A stretch of DNA of 64,000 bases from Scytonema hofmannii PCC 7110 (GTDB lineage Bacteria; Cyanobacteriota; Cyanobacteriia; Cyanobacteriales; Nostocaceae), in the NCBI RefSeq assembly GCF_000346485.2, contig NZ_KQ976354.1:4367436-4431435 (forward strand), given 5' to 3'. Below, in pieces: positions 27,774 to 36,847 of the stretch. The notes under the pieces were generated by a model, which ran no database searches, was not told the origin of the DNA, and was given only the letters and a program-made list of their open reading frames with translations. The position numbers and the translations under genes were made by a program. Positions within the stretch are counted from its first letter, which is position 1. Each line of letters begins with the position of its first letter.

Positions 27774-28094
27774 ATGCAATCATTAAGTTTCATCTGTCAC
27801 GATTCTGTAGTTGCCGTTTCCTTTGTAGCTTGTATTGTCGGGCTGCTATTACTGTGGGAACGCAAGCAAAATAACGATGAAGCAGAAGAAACAGAGAAAG
27901 TTTTGTTTAGAATGAGCTTTTCTTACTGGCTGGTTTACTGCGTTGCTTTTGCGATCGAGAAAGTCGTTTTACCTGATTGGGAAGCTGTACTGATGACTTT
28001 GAGAATCACAACAGCACTGTCATATTTCTTAACATTTTCTTGCGTTGTCTGTTTACCACTCCACAAACTGGCAATGCGTCATGTTCAGGAATAG
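27774..28094 (+). CDS. Small membrane protein of unknown function
   Basis: 106 aa from the ATG at 27774 (MQSLSF...); an upstream in-frame start at 27708 would add 22 residues without membrane character. Three hydrophobic segments: VAVSFVACIVGLLLLW (about 14-29), FRMSFSYWLVYCVAFAIE (about 45-62) and ALSYFLTFSCVVCLPLH (about 83-99). A charged loop (ERKQNNDEAEETEKV) lies between the first two. No family recognised. It is convergent with the clpS operon. Confidence 0.65.
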   Translation: MQSLSFICHDSVVAVSFVACIVGLLLLWERKQNNDEAEETEKVLFRMSFSYWLVYCVAFAIEKVVLPDWEAVLMTLRITTALSYFLTFSCVVCLPLHKLAMRHVQE

Positions 28095-28101
28095 TTATTG
28101 G

Positions 28102-28149
28102 TTAGTTGTGAGTTGTTAGTGGGACAACAAATAACCACTAACAACTAAC
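28102..28149. terminator. Inverted heptamer arms between convergent genes
   Basis: TTAGTTGTGAGTTGTTAGTG pairs with CACTAACAACTAA around a short AT loop. It sits between two gene ends and is built from the same heptamers as the tandem arrays. A bidirectional terminator role is inferred. Confidence 0.5.
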
Positions 28150-28155
28150 GCATAA

Positions 28156-28449
28156 TTATTTTCTCATTGCAACCGAAATCGCCTCTTCGAGTTGTTCTTT
28201 ATCTAAGTTCGTTAGAATAAACACTTCTTGCACGGTTTTACCGTGACGTGTGATGACCTTAAAGCCACCTCTAATTGGTACAGATACCCGCAACTGTAAA
28301 TGAGGGCAGTGACCTTTGACTCGCCCAATCTCCCCAGGTGTTACAGTTTGAATGCCATTCTGTTTGATCAGACGCTCTAGAATTGGGATGAGACCGCTGA
28401 TATGGGTTGAGTGATTCCAGACAAGCCTGCCCTCAGTAGATTTAGTCAT
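28156..28449 (-). CDS. DUF2103-family protein
   Basis: 97 aa from the ATG at 28449 (MTKSTEGRLVWNHSTHISGL); a longer frame would overlap clpS. It matches the small DUF2103 family of cyanobacteria in sequence pattern: WNHSTHI near the start, GEIGRVKGHCPHLQLRVSVP in the middle and GFKVITRHGKTVQEVF later. Several His and Cys residues could bind metal. The gene begins 10 bases after the clpS stop, so both are likely one operon. Its function is not known. Confidence 0.8.
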   Translation of the reverse strand: MTKSTEGRLVWNHSTHISGLIPILERLIKQNGIQTVTPGEIGRVKGHCPHLQLRVSVPIRGGFKVITRHGKTVQEVFILTNLDKEQLEEAISVAMRK

Positions 28450-28459
28450 TGTTTTATTT

Positions 28460-28774
28460 TTACGCTGCTTCAAGAGGAGCCATTGTTAATCCAGCTCGAC
28501 GCAGCTGTTGGTGATAAAGTTCAGCAGGTTCTTGCGGACCAACCCAAACAATGGCTTGACCTTCGTGATGCACTTGGTTAGTCAGTTCCCATGCGCGATC
28601 GCTAGTCATACCCGGAATATACTTCACCAAACAGTCGTGAACGTGCTGAAATGTATTAAAGTCATCATTCAAGACTATCACTTTATAATTTGGATATGGC
28701 TTGTAAGTGACTTGACTAGACCGTTCAGGAGCGATGGTTGGTACTGTTGCCGCTATTGAAAGTCTGGTAACCAT
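28460..28774 (-). CDS. clpS: ClpS, adaptor of the ClpAP/ClpCP protease
   Basis: 104 aa from the ATG at 28774, which has AAGG upstream; a TTG at 28789 is the alternative. The fold starts at YKVIVLNDDFNTFQHVHDCL, with the NDD substrate-pocket motif, followed by VHHEGQAIVWVGPQEPAELYHQQL. ClpS hands N-degron substrates to the Clp ATPase. Cyanobacteria often have two ClpS forms; this one, linked to a DUF2103 gene, may be the divergent type. The unusually long flexible N terminus (about 30 residues before the fold) is typical. Confidence 0.92.
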   Translation of the reverse strand: MVTRLSIAATVPTIAPERSSQVTYKPYPNYKVIVLNDDFNTFQHVHDCLVKYIPGMTSDRAWELTNQVHHEGQAIVWVGPQEPAELYHQQLRRAGLTMAPLEAA

Positions 28775-29040
28775 AATTACCTTGTCCAAAAGCTTAACAA
28801 AACTACATTACGATTTACTAGTGTAATTCATTAAGCGAGCAGTATCTGTTTCTTAAAGGCAAAAAAATTGGTGGAGGATGAGGCAAGGCAGCTAATTTTC
28901 AATCACTTCATTAATTAATGCTCGCCTTTTGCGTAAATTTCTCAGGCTGCTCCGATAAATGATCGAGTCCAAATTATACTTGGATACTTGGAAGCACTTA
29001 CACTTAGAGTGCGATCGTTGCCAATCACCCCCAATTAAAA

Positions 29041-29784
29041 ATGAAACGAATCACAACAATCCTTGGAGCTACCCTAGCGATTTTTCTGTGCTTGAGCGAA
29101 GTTGCACAGGCGCGTACTATTACCAGCATCAGCCCACCCACCGGGCTTGGTCTTGGTGATGTCCTGTGTCCGCAGGTTCAAACTACTGTGGCGACTCCAT
29201 ACCCAAATAATGACAACAGCATAGCCCCAAGCCCGAATCAAATCGTCAAGTTTCCTGGGTTGTCTTGTACTCCCATAACCTTTAAAACGACAGACTCAGT
29301 TGATACTCCAGTATTCGTTGTACCGTCAGGAGGGACAACAGAGTATTTCTTCACTGAAACAGTTGTCAATAATACAAGCTCTTCTTGGGATAGTTTTACC
29401 TTTCAGATTGGATTTGGAGTGAATGATAATTTCGGATCGCCTGAGTTAATTCTTGTTCCACCTGGATTTGCAATTCCTAATTTCGACTTTAGCGTTTCGG
29501 GTGCTGACGAAAAGCCTACCTCTTCCAAATTTACGGAACTTAATCAGGATGGCTCTTTCAGTCTCAAGTGGTCTGGAGGTTCTGTGGCTCCGGGTGAATC
29601 TGTTGATTTCACGTTTTCAGTTGATATTCCCGACGATTTGGATGGCAAGAATTTATATCAGTCTTTTACGATTCGTCAAGTTCCGATTGCTCGGTCGGTT
29701 CCGGAACCCACTCCGACATCGGCTTTTTTAGGTTTACTGGTTGTTATGGGTGCGGGTTTTGCTTTCAAGCATAAACTTCTGTGA
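29041..29784 (+). CDS. PEP-CTERM sorting domain protein 2
   Basis: 247 aa. Signal peptide MKRITTILGATLAIFLCLSE, probably cut after AQA. The body is beta-rich and contains an Asn/Ser/Thr-rich section (VVNNTSSSWDSFTFQIGFG) and a PGESVDFTFSVDIP segment that resembles an immunoglobulin-like or choice-of-anchor module. The C terminus has the sorting signal VPEPTPTSAFLGLLVVMGAG followed by FAFKHKLL. No Shine-Dalgarno is visible. It presumably shares an unseen exosortase with the protein at 6170. Confidence 0.85.
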   Translation: MKRITTILGATLAIFLCLSEVAQARTITSISPPTGLGLGDVLCPQVQTTVATPYPNNDNSIAPSPNQIVKFPGLSCTPITFKTTDSVDTPVFVVPSGGTTEYFFTETVVNNTSSSWDSFTFQIGFGVNDNFGSPELILVPPGFAIPNFDFSVSGADEKPTSSKFTELNQDGSFSLKWSGGSVAPGESVDFTFSVDIPDDLDGKNLYQSFTIRQVPIARSVPEPTPTSAFLGLLVVMGAGFAFKHKLL

Positions 29785-29815
29785 AAAATTACCATTAATT
29801 CCGCTTTTTTAAAGG

Positions 29816-29867
29816 TAGGATGGGCAACCTTTTAAAGGTAAGACGGGCAAGATGCCCATCCCACAAG
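29816..29867. repeat. Dispersed palindromic repeat
   Basis: GGATGGGCAACC, then GACGGGCAAGATGCCCATCC and CACAAGG; same family as 35744 and 37751. Confidence 0.65.
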
Positions 29868-29909
29868 GAATTTTCACGACTCTCTTCCCGCTTAAAGATT
29901 TATATTTAA

Positions 29910-29962
29910 TGAACCGCAAAGACGCAAAGTGCGCGAAGAAAGAAGAGAAGAAGAGCGGTTCA
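29910..29962. repeat. Palindromic repeat with TGAACCGC ends
   Basis: TGAACCGC (29910-29917) and GCGGTTCA (29955-29962) are perfect inverted ends of a purine-rich core (AAAGACGCAAAGTGCGCGAAG). The core resembles the middle of the 91-bp element. Confidence 0.65.
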
Positions 29963-30196
29963 ATAATATGAGTAATTTTGTACCGGGAAGGGAGTTATTT
30001 ATCGACTTTTGCTGATTGAACCTTTAACGCACTACGTCTGAAACTAAGATCTCGGTAGTCCTTTTTCCATCAGGGTAATCCAGACACGACGAGAATTTGG
30101 TGAAATTGGGTTATGATAAAGCTTCATTTCAATCCTATTTTTGACAAAGTCAGATCCACACATCAATATATTCCACATTACGAGCAATTGAAAGAG

Positions 30197-30236
30197 ATAC
30201 AAATTCATCTGCGTACATCAGCGTTCATCTGCGGTT
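30197..30236. repeat. 40-bp repeat, copy left of the helicase gene
   Basis: Begins ATACAAATTCATC and ends TGCGGTT. A related 40-base sequence lies inverted at 34857-34896, so the pair brackets the helicase gene. Confidence 0.65.
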
Positions 30237-30275
30237 CCTAAACTCTTAAACGTAATTTGACTTACGTACAAAAAA

Positions 30276-33200
30276 CTACTCCTTCAAAGACAGAATATCT
30301 GAAACATCAACAAACCCTCCATAACGACGCACCACTTTAGAAACTTCCTGATACATATTTCCCACCTGACCGACTTTCTGAGTAAATAAATCGTGACACC
30401 CAACAATAACAAGCAATTCTTGTGCGCGAGAAAAAGCAACGTTAACCCGTTCGGGTTCTTTCGCAAATCCGATATCTTTCCTGCTATTATTACAAACTGT
30501 ACTAACAATAATGACAGGTCGCTCCATACCTTGAAAGATATCAACAGTCCCAGTACGGATATTTAAAGACGGAAATTTATCTGTTTCAATTCTGTCTTTA
30601 ATTGCTCTCAACTGAGCGCTATAGAAAGTAATAATTCCTACTTCTTTTTGAGGTTGACCATCAGCAATCTTTGAAAACCATGCTTTCTCCATTTGTTCGC
30701 ACAGCTTTTCAATAATATCAACTTCTCGTGCATTAAACCGAGAAGTCCCCTCTCTTTGTTCTGCAAAACCTTGTTCTACTGGTGTTTTTACCCACAGAAT
30801 ATGATGGTTTTCTTGAATAATTGGACTTCCTAAATAATGGGCGCGTTTTGTCTCTGGTTCTGGAATACCGCAAGTTAATCGATGCTGGTAAAACTGATTG
30901 ATAGCTCCCATAATTTGCGGATGCATACGATACTGAACTGTTAACATTTGCTTGATACTTGAATGGGCGGCTTCAAATTGCATTTTGAACAGGGATTCTT
31001 TCACAAAACTGAGTTCATCTTTTGTCATCTTCAGTTCTTCTGCTATATCTTCTATCGTCTCTTCATGGAGCAAAGGTGGTAACTGACGATGATCGCCTAC
31101 CAAAACTATTTTTTCGCCTTTTAAAGCCGGAATTAATAATTCTGGAGGCGTGCATTTACTAACCTCATCAACAATGACAACATCAAAACTGGGAAATTCT
31201 TTAGAAAAATCTCCTCTTGCTGCTTGAACGCAAGTGATACCAATCACATTGGCGTTATTTATATAAATCTGCTTTAATTCATTGCGATCTTGAGGAGAGG
31301 GATGGCGGAGTTTACCTATCCAATCTTGCACAAAGTTTTGATAGCGTTTGAGGTAATTTTCTTCTTTGTCTAGTTCTCTTTGCCATGAATCAAACTGTGC
31401 TTTGACTTGATGTAAAAATTCTAAGCTAAACAAACTTGTAGATGTTAGAGCAGGTTTGTACTGCTGGGGTAAACTTTGCCATGCTTTCTCCCACCACTGG
31501 CGATCGCGAATCACGTCTTCTGGAATTTGCGATTGGGCTTTCTGCTCTAACTCATTCAGTTGTCTTTGCAGTTCTTCTATCTGGAGTCTTGCTGTTTCAT
31601 ATTCTGTTTCTGACTTAGCTTGATGTTCATCCAAACAAGTTTTGATAATTTGGAGGACAGCAAAAGGATCTAATGCAGCAATCAATGGTTTTAGCTCTTT
31701 TGTAGAAGGTTCCCAAGATTCTACTTGTGTTAAAAATTGTTTCGGATTTTCCCAAATAGATGATTGATTGACGAGATAATGCTCTGCAAGAATACGTAGA
31801 TTTTCTGGTAGATTTTGATGATGGGTTAGTTTTTGTAAAAGATTTGTGACTTGGTTAAGTTTTAAATCTCCCTCTTGTTGAGCTATTTCTAACTGATATT
31901 GAGCGGCGGATATTTGTTGCTTTTGGGCTGCTGTGCTTTTCTGAATTTCCTTTAACTGTTGTTGCCAATATTGAAATTGTTTTTCCGTTTCTATTTTAAT
32001 TGATAACACGCATTGACGGGCATTAACAAGGATATTTTCTAAGATTTCCTTCACAAGATAGTTGAGAGTTGCATCGATATTTTTAGATTCCCATGACGCT
32101 CCATACATCTGTTGCATTTCATTGAGAAAATGCCGTGTATTTTCAATCAAAGGAGGACGCCATTTTGAGGCGATATAACCATAATTTTTATATTTCTTAG
32201 CAAGTTCTTGCCACTCTTGATAATAACTTGCTGACAGCACCATGGGAATTTGACTTAAGGTTTGGTAAAAGAATTCGCTAAATCGATGTTGCTTACCGCG
32301 TCGGTCAACAAAACCTCCTTCTACCTCATAAGACAAGGCGTTTTTTAACTGCACCCAATTGGGAAGATAGTCGATTTTATTAACCTTATAATTTGGAGTA
32401 ACAAGTGGTAAATTTAAGGTTCGAGCAATCATCCACAATCCTGCTGGTAGTTCAATCAGTTCATCCGTCAACAACGAACCTGTCTGACGACAATTTTTTA
32501 GGAGTCGATACAATCTAGTATTTGCCGTAGATTTCCATTCTTTTACTGCATTGACGACAAATTCTAATTCACTTTTTCGGCTTTCTAAAGTTTTAATTTT
32601 TGTTTCTATATTTTGCTGTTTGGTCAAACTTTGCTGGTAATCTCTTTGTAACTGTTGGAAATCCTCCGAATTTTTTTTAAAAACTTGCACTGACTCAGAT
32701 ACTGCTAACATACATTGTGCTGCATTTCGAGCATCACTAGAAACTTCCTCAAATTCCGAGATCGCAGTTGCGACTGTTTCTTGCAACCAAACTGCCAATC
32801 CAAAAGCACCACGGGTTGGACGAGTAAAACCTAGTTCAGTAACTTTAGTCAGGGCTGTGCGTACATTAGCAACGAAGTTTTCAACAGCTTGGTTTCCATT
32901 TGTATAAGGTTTCAAAAGTGGCAAAAAGTTGACAACTTCTGGGCTATCCCAATCGACATTAGGTGCAGTTTGGAGGAGATTGTCTAACTTTGTTTTGAAA
33001 GATTGAACCTCAGTTATGGTATCTGAGCTTTGTTTGTAAATCGTTTCAGATTTTTGATAATTCCCCTCTAAAGCTGTCTTTTCTGCTTGGAATTGTTTTT
33101 GTGTTTCCTGAAATTCCTCTTCGACTTTAAGATATGTTGCAAATCTTGACGCTGATTTTAACAGTTTCTGAAAAATCTGTACGTTTTCTTGACGTTTTGA

Positions 33201-34796
33201 GAGATTGTTTTCACAGTCATCAGCTGTATTTTGCAGCCAAGTTCCAATCACGTTATCTTCTAAAAATGGCTGTCCTTCTTCCTGCACTTTTTCGGCTTTT
33301 CCTTTCCGCAAAGCCCGGATAACAGGGCTATGAACTAAGCGACTGAGAGCATTATCGACTGCTAAATTAGCTTGGGAGGTGATAAGTGTCTTTCCACCCC
33401 GCAAAGCAACTTGATAGCAAATTTCGGCAATAACTGTAGTTTTACCCGTACCGGGGGGTCCCTGAATCAAAACCATATCCGGTGCGGAAAGTACCGCTTC
33501 AACTGCAGCAATTTGATCGGGATTGGCGTCTCGCTTTAATAAGTCTTGAGGTTGTAGTTTAATAATTTTTGATGGACGTTTGGCTTTGTCAGCATTGAAT
33601 AAGAATTGCCCTAACAAAGAATTTTGCGATCGCCCTTGTCGTAAGTTGTCTAAAGCTTTTTTCTTTTGATTGATTTGGTGTATGTCACCTGCAGCTTCAA
33701 AATATAAAAATCCTTTATGAGAGAGTTTATAGCGTCCTCGATTCAAGCGTTCAATAAAATCGGAATCTAACCTAATACGGATTTTACTTTCTTCAAAGTC
33801 AACATCCGCGATTGTTCCCAACTTTTCTCCGTCACGTTTGTTGCTATATTGGGGAGAGGAGTCAAACAACATCACATCTTCATTGCGTGCTTTTTTGGCG
33901 CGTTGCCAAAAGTCATTTTCATCCAACTTATTGGCAGAAGAACCATCAAGAGTTGCTGCTACCGCATCAATTTCAAAAGTCACTCTTCTGGTATCTCCAC
34001 CATAGTTATGATTTTGAAAAGGCACGCAAAATTGGCGGGATTGGGCTATGCGTTCTTCTATCTCTAAAAATGTGTGCCAAACTTGTAGCTGTTTTTTTGT
34101 TGGTATGACTCGTTCCCGAACAGCATCTTCTGAGTTGTTACTTCGTGTATATATAGGTTGTACATTTGTTGGCTGATTTGCTCTAATGAAAGCAGAAATT
34201 TGAACAACCCGATTGCCATCTGCTGCTTCAATAGACATATAACCTGAGAGCATTGTCCCAGTAGGAATATCTTGTGAATCCAGTATTAAGTACAAATCCT
34301 GCACTCCCGGAGATAAGTGAGTATCTTGCACTCTCAACCAACTAACATCAGATGAAATTTTACACGGTGTCCCTACTTGTACTATCCAAGAACGTTCAAT
34401 TTGGCGATCGCTTTCTACCTCTCCAAAATCCAAAACGTCGGGAATATCCCAATTAGCATTTTCCCATGTTACATTCGGTGCTATCCCTGTTAATATCACC
34501 GATTGACAAATAGGAGCAGTTTCTTTTGTCGCAGACAGGGCTATCTCTCCCTTGTCACCGCCAACAGTGCGGGCGATCGCTAAATTCTCCAGTCGCACCC
34601 CAGGAACTTTGACAACCAATGCTGGCTCATCAACTGCAAAAATAACCGTCTCCGCACCTGTACCGCAAAGGGTTAGCGATTTTTCAATAGTAAAGGGTCC
34701 TTTATATTCCCCAGATTTCAAGCTGATTTCCGCACCATCACGGACAATTTGCAGCAATTCAAGAAAATTTTCTGGTTCAGCTTGAAATGATGGCAT
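30276..34796 (-). CDS. Large SF1 (UPF1/DNA2-like) helicase with an N-terminal beta-rich extension
   Basis: 1506 aa. Residues about 1-110 read like the start of a right-handed beta-helix (GAEISLKSGEYKGPFTIEKS, GTGAETVIFAV). Residues about 130-210 resemble a BACON/immunoglobulin-like sandwich (DFGEVESDRQIERSWIVQVG). Helicase motifs: Walker A GPPGTGKT (about 444-451), then some 700 residues of mostly coiled coil, Walker B VVIVDEVSK (about 1203), VLVGDHRQLPPLL, TVQYRMHPQIM, DIFQGMERPVIIVS and RVNVAFSRAQELLV (about 1448). Nucleic-acid unwinding is well supported; the target and any partner are not. It stands alone, so an anti-phage or repair role is only possible. Confidence 0.88.
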   Translation of the reverse strand: MPSFQAEPENFLELLQIVRDGAEISLKSGEYKGPFTIEKSLTLCGTGAETVIFAVDEPALVVKVPGVRLENLAIARTVGGDKGEIALSATKETAPICQSVILTGIAPNVTWENANWDIPDVLDFGEVESDRQIERSWIVQVGTPCKISSDVSWLRVQDTHLSPGVQDLYLILDSQDIPTGTMLSGYMSIEAADGNRVVQISAFIRANQPTNVQPIYTRSNNSEDAVRERVIPTKKQLQVWHTFLEIEERIAQSRQFCVPFQNHNYGGDTRRVTFEIDAVAATLDGSSANKLDENDFWQRAKKARNEDVMLFDSSPQYSNKRDGEKLGTIADVDFEESKIRIRLDSDFIERLNRGRYKLSHKGFLYFEAAGDIHQINQKKKALDNLRQGRSQNSLLGQFLFNADKAKRPSKIIKLQPQDLLKRDANPDQIAAVEAVLSAPDMVLIQGPPGTGKTTVIAEICYQVALRGGKTLITSQANLAVDNALSRLVHSPVIRALRKGKAEKVQEEGQPFLEDNVIGTWLQNTADDCENNLSKRQENVQIFQKLLKSASRFATYLKVEEEFQETQKQFQAEKTALEGNYQKSETIYKQSSDTITEVQSFKTKLDNLLQTAPNVDWDSPEVVNFLPLLKPYTNGNQAVENFVANVRTALTKVTELGFTRPTRGAFGLAVWLQETVATAISEFEEVSSDARNAAQCMLAVSESVQVFKKNSEDFQQLQRDYQQSLTKQQNIETKIKTLESRKSELEFVVNAVKEWKSTANTRLYRLLKNCRQTGSLLTDELIELPAGLWMIARTLNLPLVTPNYKVNKIDYLPNWVQLKNALSYEVEGGFVDRRGKQHRFSEFFYQTLSQIPMVLSASYYQEWQELAKKYKNYGYIASKWRPPLIENTRHFLNEMQQMYGASWESKNIDATLNYLVKEILENILVNARQCVLSIKIETEKQFQYWQQQLKEIQKSTAAQKQQISAAQYQLEIAQQEGDLKLNQVTNLLQKLTHHQNLPENLRILAEHYLVNQSSIWENPKQFLTQVESWEPSTKELKPLIAALDPFAVLQIIKTCLDEHQAKSETEYETARLQIEELQRQLNELEQKAQSQIPEDVIRDRQWWEKAWQSLPQQYKPALTSTSLFSLEFLHQVKAQFDSWQRELDKEENYLKRYQNFVQDWIGKLRHPSPQDRNELKQIYINNANVIGITCVQAARGDFSKEFPSFDVVIVDEVSKCTPPELLIPALKGEKIVLVGDHRQLPPLLHEETIEDIAEELKMTKDELSFVKESLFKMQFEAAHSSIKQMLTVQYRMHPQIMGAINQFYQHRLTCGIPEPETKRAHYLGSPIIQENHHILWVKTPVEQGFAEQREGTSRFNAREVDIIEKLCEQMEKAWFSKIADGQPQKEVGIITFYSAQLRAIKDRIETDKFPSLNIRTGTVDIFQGMERPVIIVSTVCNNSRKDIGFAKEPERVNVAFSRAQELLVIVGCHDLFTQKVGQVGNMYQEVSKVVRRYGGFVDVSDILSLKE

Positions 34797-34856
34797 TATT
34801 ACCTCGGAGAGTTGGGGATTGGAAATGGAGTTTCGTAAGGTACAGAATGATAAATT

Positions 34857-34896
34857 AACCGCAGCCTGTAGCAGATGGACGCTGATGAATTTGTAT
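34857..34896. repeat. 40-bp repeat, inverted copy right of the helicase gene
   Basis: Its reverse complement begins ATACAAATTCATC and ends TGCGGTT, as in the copy at 30197; the middle is less well conserved. Confidence 0.65.
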
Positions 34897-35016
34897 TTAG
34901 TAAGTTAGGTATGTATTATAGTTACCGAAATTTTGATATATTAGCAGACTGAGAAGTCCTGTTCTCACGATAGCAAGAAGAAAAATTTTAGTTGTGCGAT
35001 CGCTTGGGGGTTTACT

Positions 35017-35745
35017 TTGGTAACAATACAATGTAAGAACGTCACGTTTTCCAATATCCAGGCGATTCTATTTGACAAAAACGGGACTCTAGAAGATTCA
35101 GATGCTTATTTACGCGTCCTTGCACAAAAAGGAGCAAGGATGATAGACGCACAAGTTCCCGGTATTGGAGAACCACTGTTAATGGCATTTGGTGTTAATG
35201 GCGATACTTTAGATCCAGCAGGTTTAATGGCGGTAGCCAGTCGTCGCGAAACAGAAACTGCTGCTGCGGCTTACATTGCAGAAACTGGGCGGGGATGGTT
35301 TGAGTCGTTAGCAATAGCCCGTAAAGCTCTGGATGAAGCGGAAAAGTACGCACGCCAAACACATTCTCCTCTGTTTGCAGGTACTTTGGAAGTGCTTCAG
35401 TCTTTATCGCAAGCAGGGTTGAAACTTGGTATTCTTTCAGCAGCTACAACTCATGAGGTGCGTAGTTTTGTACAACATCATCAATTAAGTGATCGCATTC
35501 AAGTGGAAATGGGAGTTGATGCGGGACCAAGTAAACCAGATCCCATTTTATTTTTACAAGCATGTCAAGTTTTGGGAGTTGAACCCAGTGCCACACTGAT
35601 GGTAGGAGATTCTGTAGGTGATATGCAAATGGCACGTAATGCCAAAGCAGCAGGGTGCATTGGCATTACGTGGATTGGGAAGTCGGATAATGTCCGAGGT
35701 GCAGATGTGGTGATCGATCGACTCGATCGAATTCTAGTTGTATGA
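35017..35745 (+). CDS. HAD-family hydrolase
   Basis: 242 aa. No ATG fits the N terminus; a TTG at 35017 with GGGGG about 7 bases upstream is the likely start. Motif I is ILFDKNGTLED with nucleophile Asp20 but Asn at position 22, where most phosphatases have Asp. Motif II is ILSAAT, motif III Lys in SKPDP, motif IV MVGDSVGDM. A helical cap of the phosphoglycolate-phosphatase type lies between I and II. The Asn change may mean slower turnover or a different reaction. A copy of the GATGCCC palindrome begins at its stop. Confidence 0.85.
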   Translation: MVTIQCKNVTFSNIQAILFDKNGTLEDSDAYLRVLAQKGARMIDAQVPGIGEPLLMAFGVNGDTLDPAGLMAVASRRETETAAAAYIAETGRGWFESLAIARKALDEAEKYARQTHSPLFAGTLEVLQSLSQAGLKLGILSAATTHEVRSFVQHHQLSDRIQVEMGVDAGPSKPDPILFLQACQVLGVEPSATLMVGDSVGDMQMARNAKAAGCIGITWIGKSDNVRGADVVIDRLDRILVV

Positions 35746-35771
35746 CGGGCAAGATGCCCGTACCACAAGAA
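35744..35771. repeat. Dispersed palindrome at the HAD gene end
   Basis: ACGGGCAAGATGCCCGT followed by ACCACAAGAAA. It overlaps the stop codon region and may terminate transcription. Confidence 0.65.
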
Positions 35772-35898
35772 ATTTTGGAATAATGAAAAGTATAGGACTC
35801 CTATTTGATTTTTGAACAATTACTGAGCCTTAGAAACCCGGTATTTGGGAGATATCGAGTTTCTTTATTTCAAGATTCAAGTAGGATTGCTATAGTAC

Positions 35899-36336
35899 TT
35901 AGTTCTTAGTGTAGTTATCAATTACCTTAGCTAAGCCCGGTACTGCTTCCTCAACATGTTTCTTAGCTGAGTTGCGGAGTTTGCTATATACGCCCCGCAC
36001 AGTTGTGTTGTCGCTTTTTTCGATCCTTCCGTCTGTAACGCTGAGCAACGCTTCTGCGGTACGAGAGCGATTTTGAACGAGGTGTCCGACTGGATCTCCT
36101 GTTTGTACGCCCTCATTCCAAATGGGATCGAGTGCTGTGAAGGATTGTGGTAGAAGCCTTTCAATGGCTTCTGTACAATAACTGGGTGCAATTCCTTTAA
36201 CAGCAGCATAGCCAGCTTTCAAAGCCAGTCCAGAGAGTCCTCCCATTGAAGCGACTTGTTCGTCTAGCAACTTTGTGCAGTCAGCTACAACCATATCCTT
36301 TTTGTTTGGGTTTGAAAGACCATCAGAAAGTCCCAT
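35899..36336 (-). CDS. Small conserved protein (DUF6918-like)
   Basis: 145 aa, soluble. The pattern (VVADCTKLLDEQVASMGGLSG, AGYAAVKGIAPS, a SYCTEAIERLLPQSF segment, AEALLSVTDGRIEKSDNT and AKKHVEEAVPGLAKVIDNYT) recalls the DUF6918 family, which has no known activity. That match is from memory and should be treated as tentative. A GGAGAATC-type site lies upstream of the ATG. It is convergent with the HAD gene and stands alone. Confidence 0.7.
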   Translation of the reverse strand: MGLSDGLSNPNKKDMVVADCTKLLDEQVASMGGLSGLALKAGYAAVKGIAPSYCTEAIERLLPQSFTALDPIWNEGVQTGDPVGHLVQNRSRTAEALLSVTDGRIEKSDNTTVRGVYSKLRNSAKKHVEEAVPGLAKVIDNYTKN

Positions 36337-36847
36337 TTTGATTCTCCTTAAAATACTAAAGTACTTAATGTTTATTCAATTTCTACTTATTAGATCGGGA
36401 AGAAATGACAGATTCAAATTAGAAAGTTAGAGACTTTGTCTTAACTTTCTCATATGACTTGAATGGAAAAATGTCAGTAAAAGCAACTTGGAATAAATTT
36501 CCTTAACTGTTATAACTATAATTGCTTTTTCTGTCAACTAAGAACCAAAAAAACATAAAACCAAGAATATTAATACTTTATAAAGTAGGTTCATCAACTC
36601 TTTAATAATTAGCGAGCGGCGTCAGAATTTAGGTCGGTAGTGACAATTCAATTTTTTTTTGAGTAAAAATATTTTTATTTTTAGCTGAACCCAAAAGAAC
36701 CCCGATTTCTTGAAGAAACCGGGGTTCTGACGCCTCAACGCTCGTATCCCTTGCAGTATTGGCTTGTGACTAACACATCACAGCGTAAAGTTTTCGCTAA
36801 CATAACAAAAAGTAAAGAGTGTATTGACAATCTAATGGGTTAACTGC
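36337..36847. other. Intergenic region between divergent genes
   Basis: 511 bp, AT-rich, with one strong hairpin (36696-36728) followed by TGACGCCTCAACGCTCGTAT. A similar tail after a degenerate hairpin is found at about 53100-53170. Promoters for both flanking genes should lie here but no boxes are certain. Confidence 0.45.
36696..36728. repeat. Hairpin repeat (AGAACCCCG)
   Basis: AGAACCCCG (36696-36704) pairs with CGGGGTTCT (36720-36728) around ATTTCTTGAAGAAAC, which itself pairs partly. Related to the hairpins at 8594 and 2909. Confidence 0.7.

Larger units (their letters stand above)
29785..30275. other. Intergenic region with three repeat types
   Basis: 491 bp between convergent genes. 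It holds a GACGGGCAAGATGCCC palindrome (about 29816-29867), a palindrome with ends TGAACCGC and GCGGTTCA (29910-29962), and a 40-bp sequence (30197-30236) that recurs inverted beyond the helicase gene. No gene seen. Confidence 0.5.
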
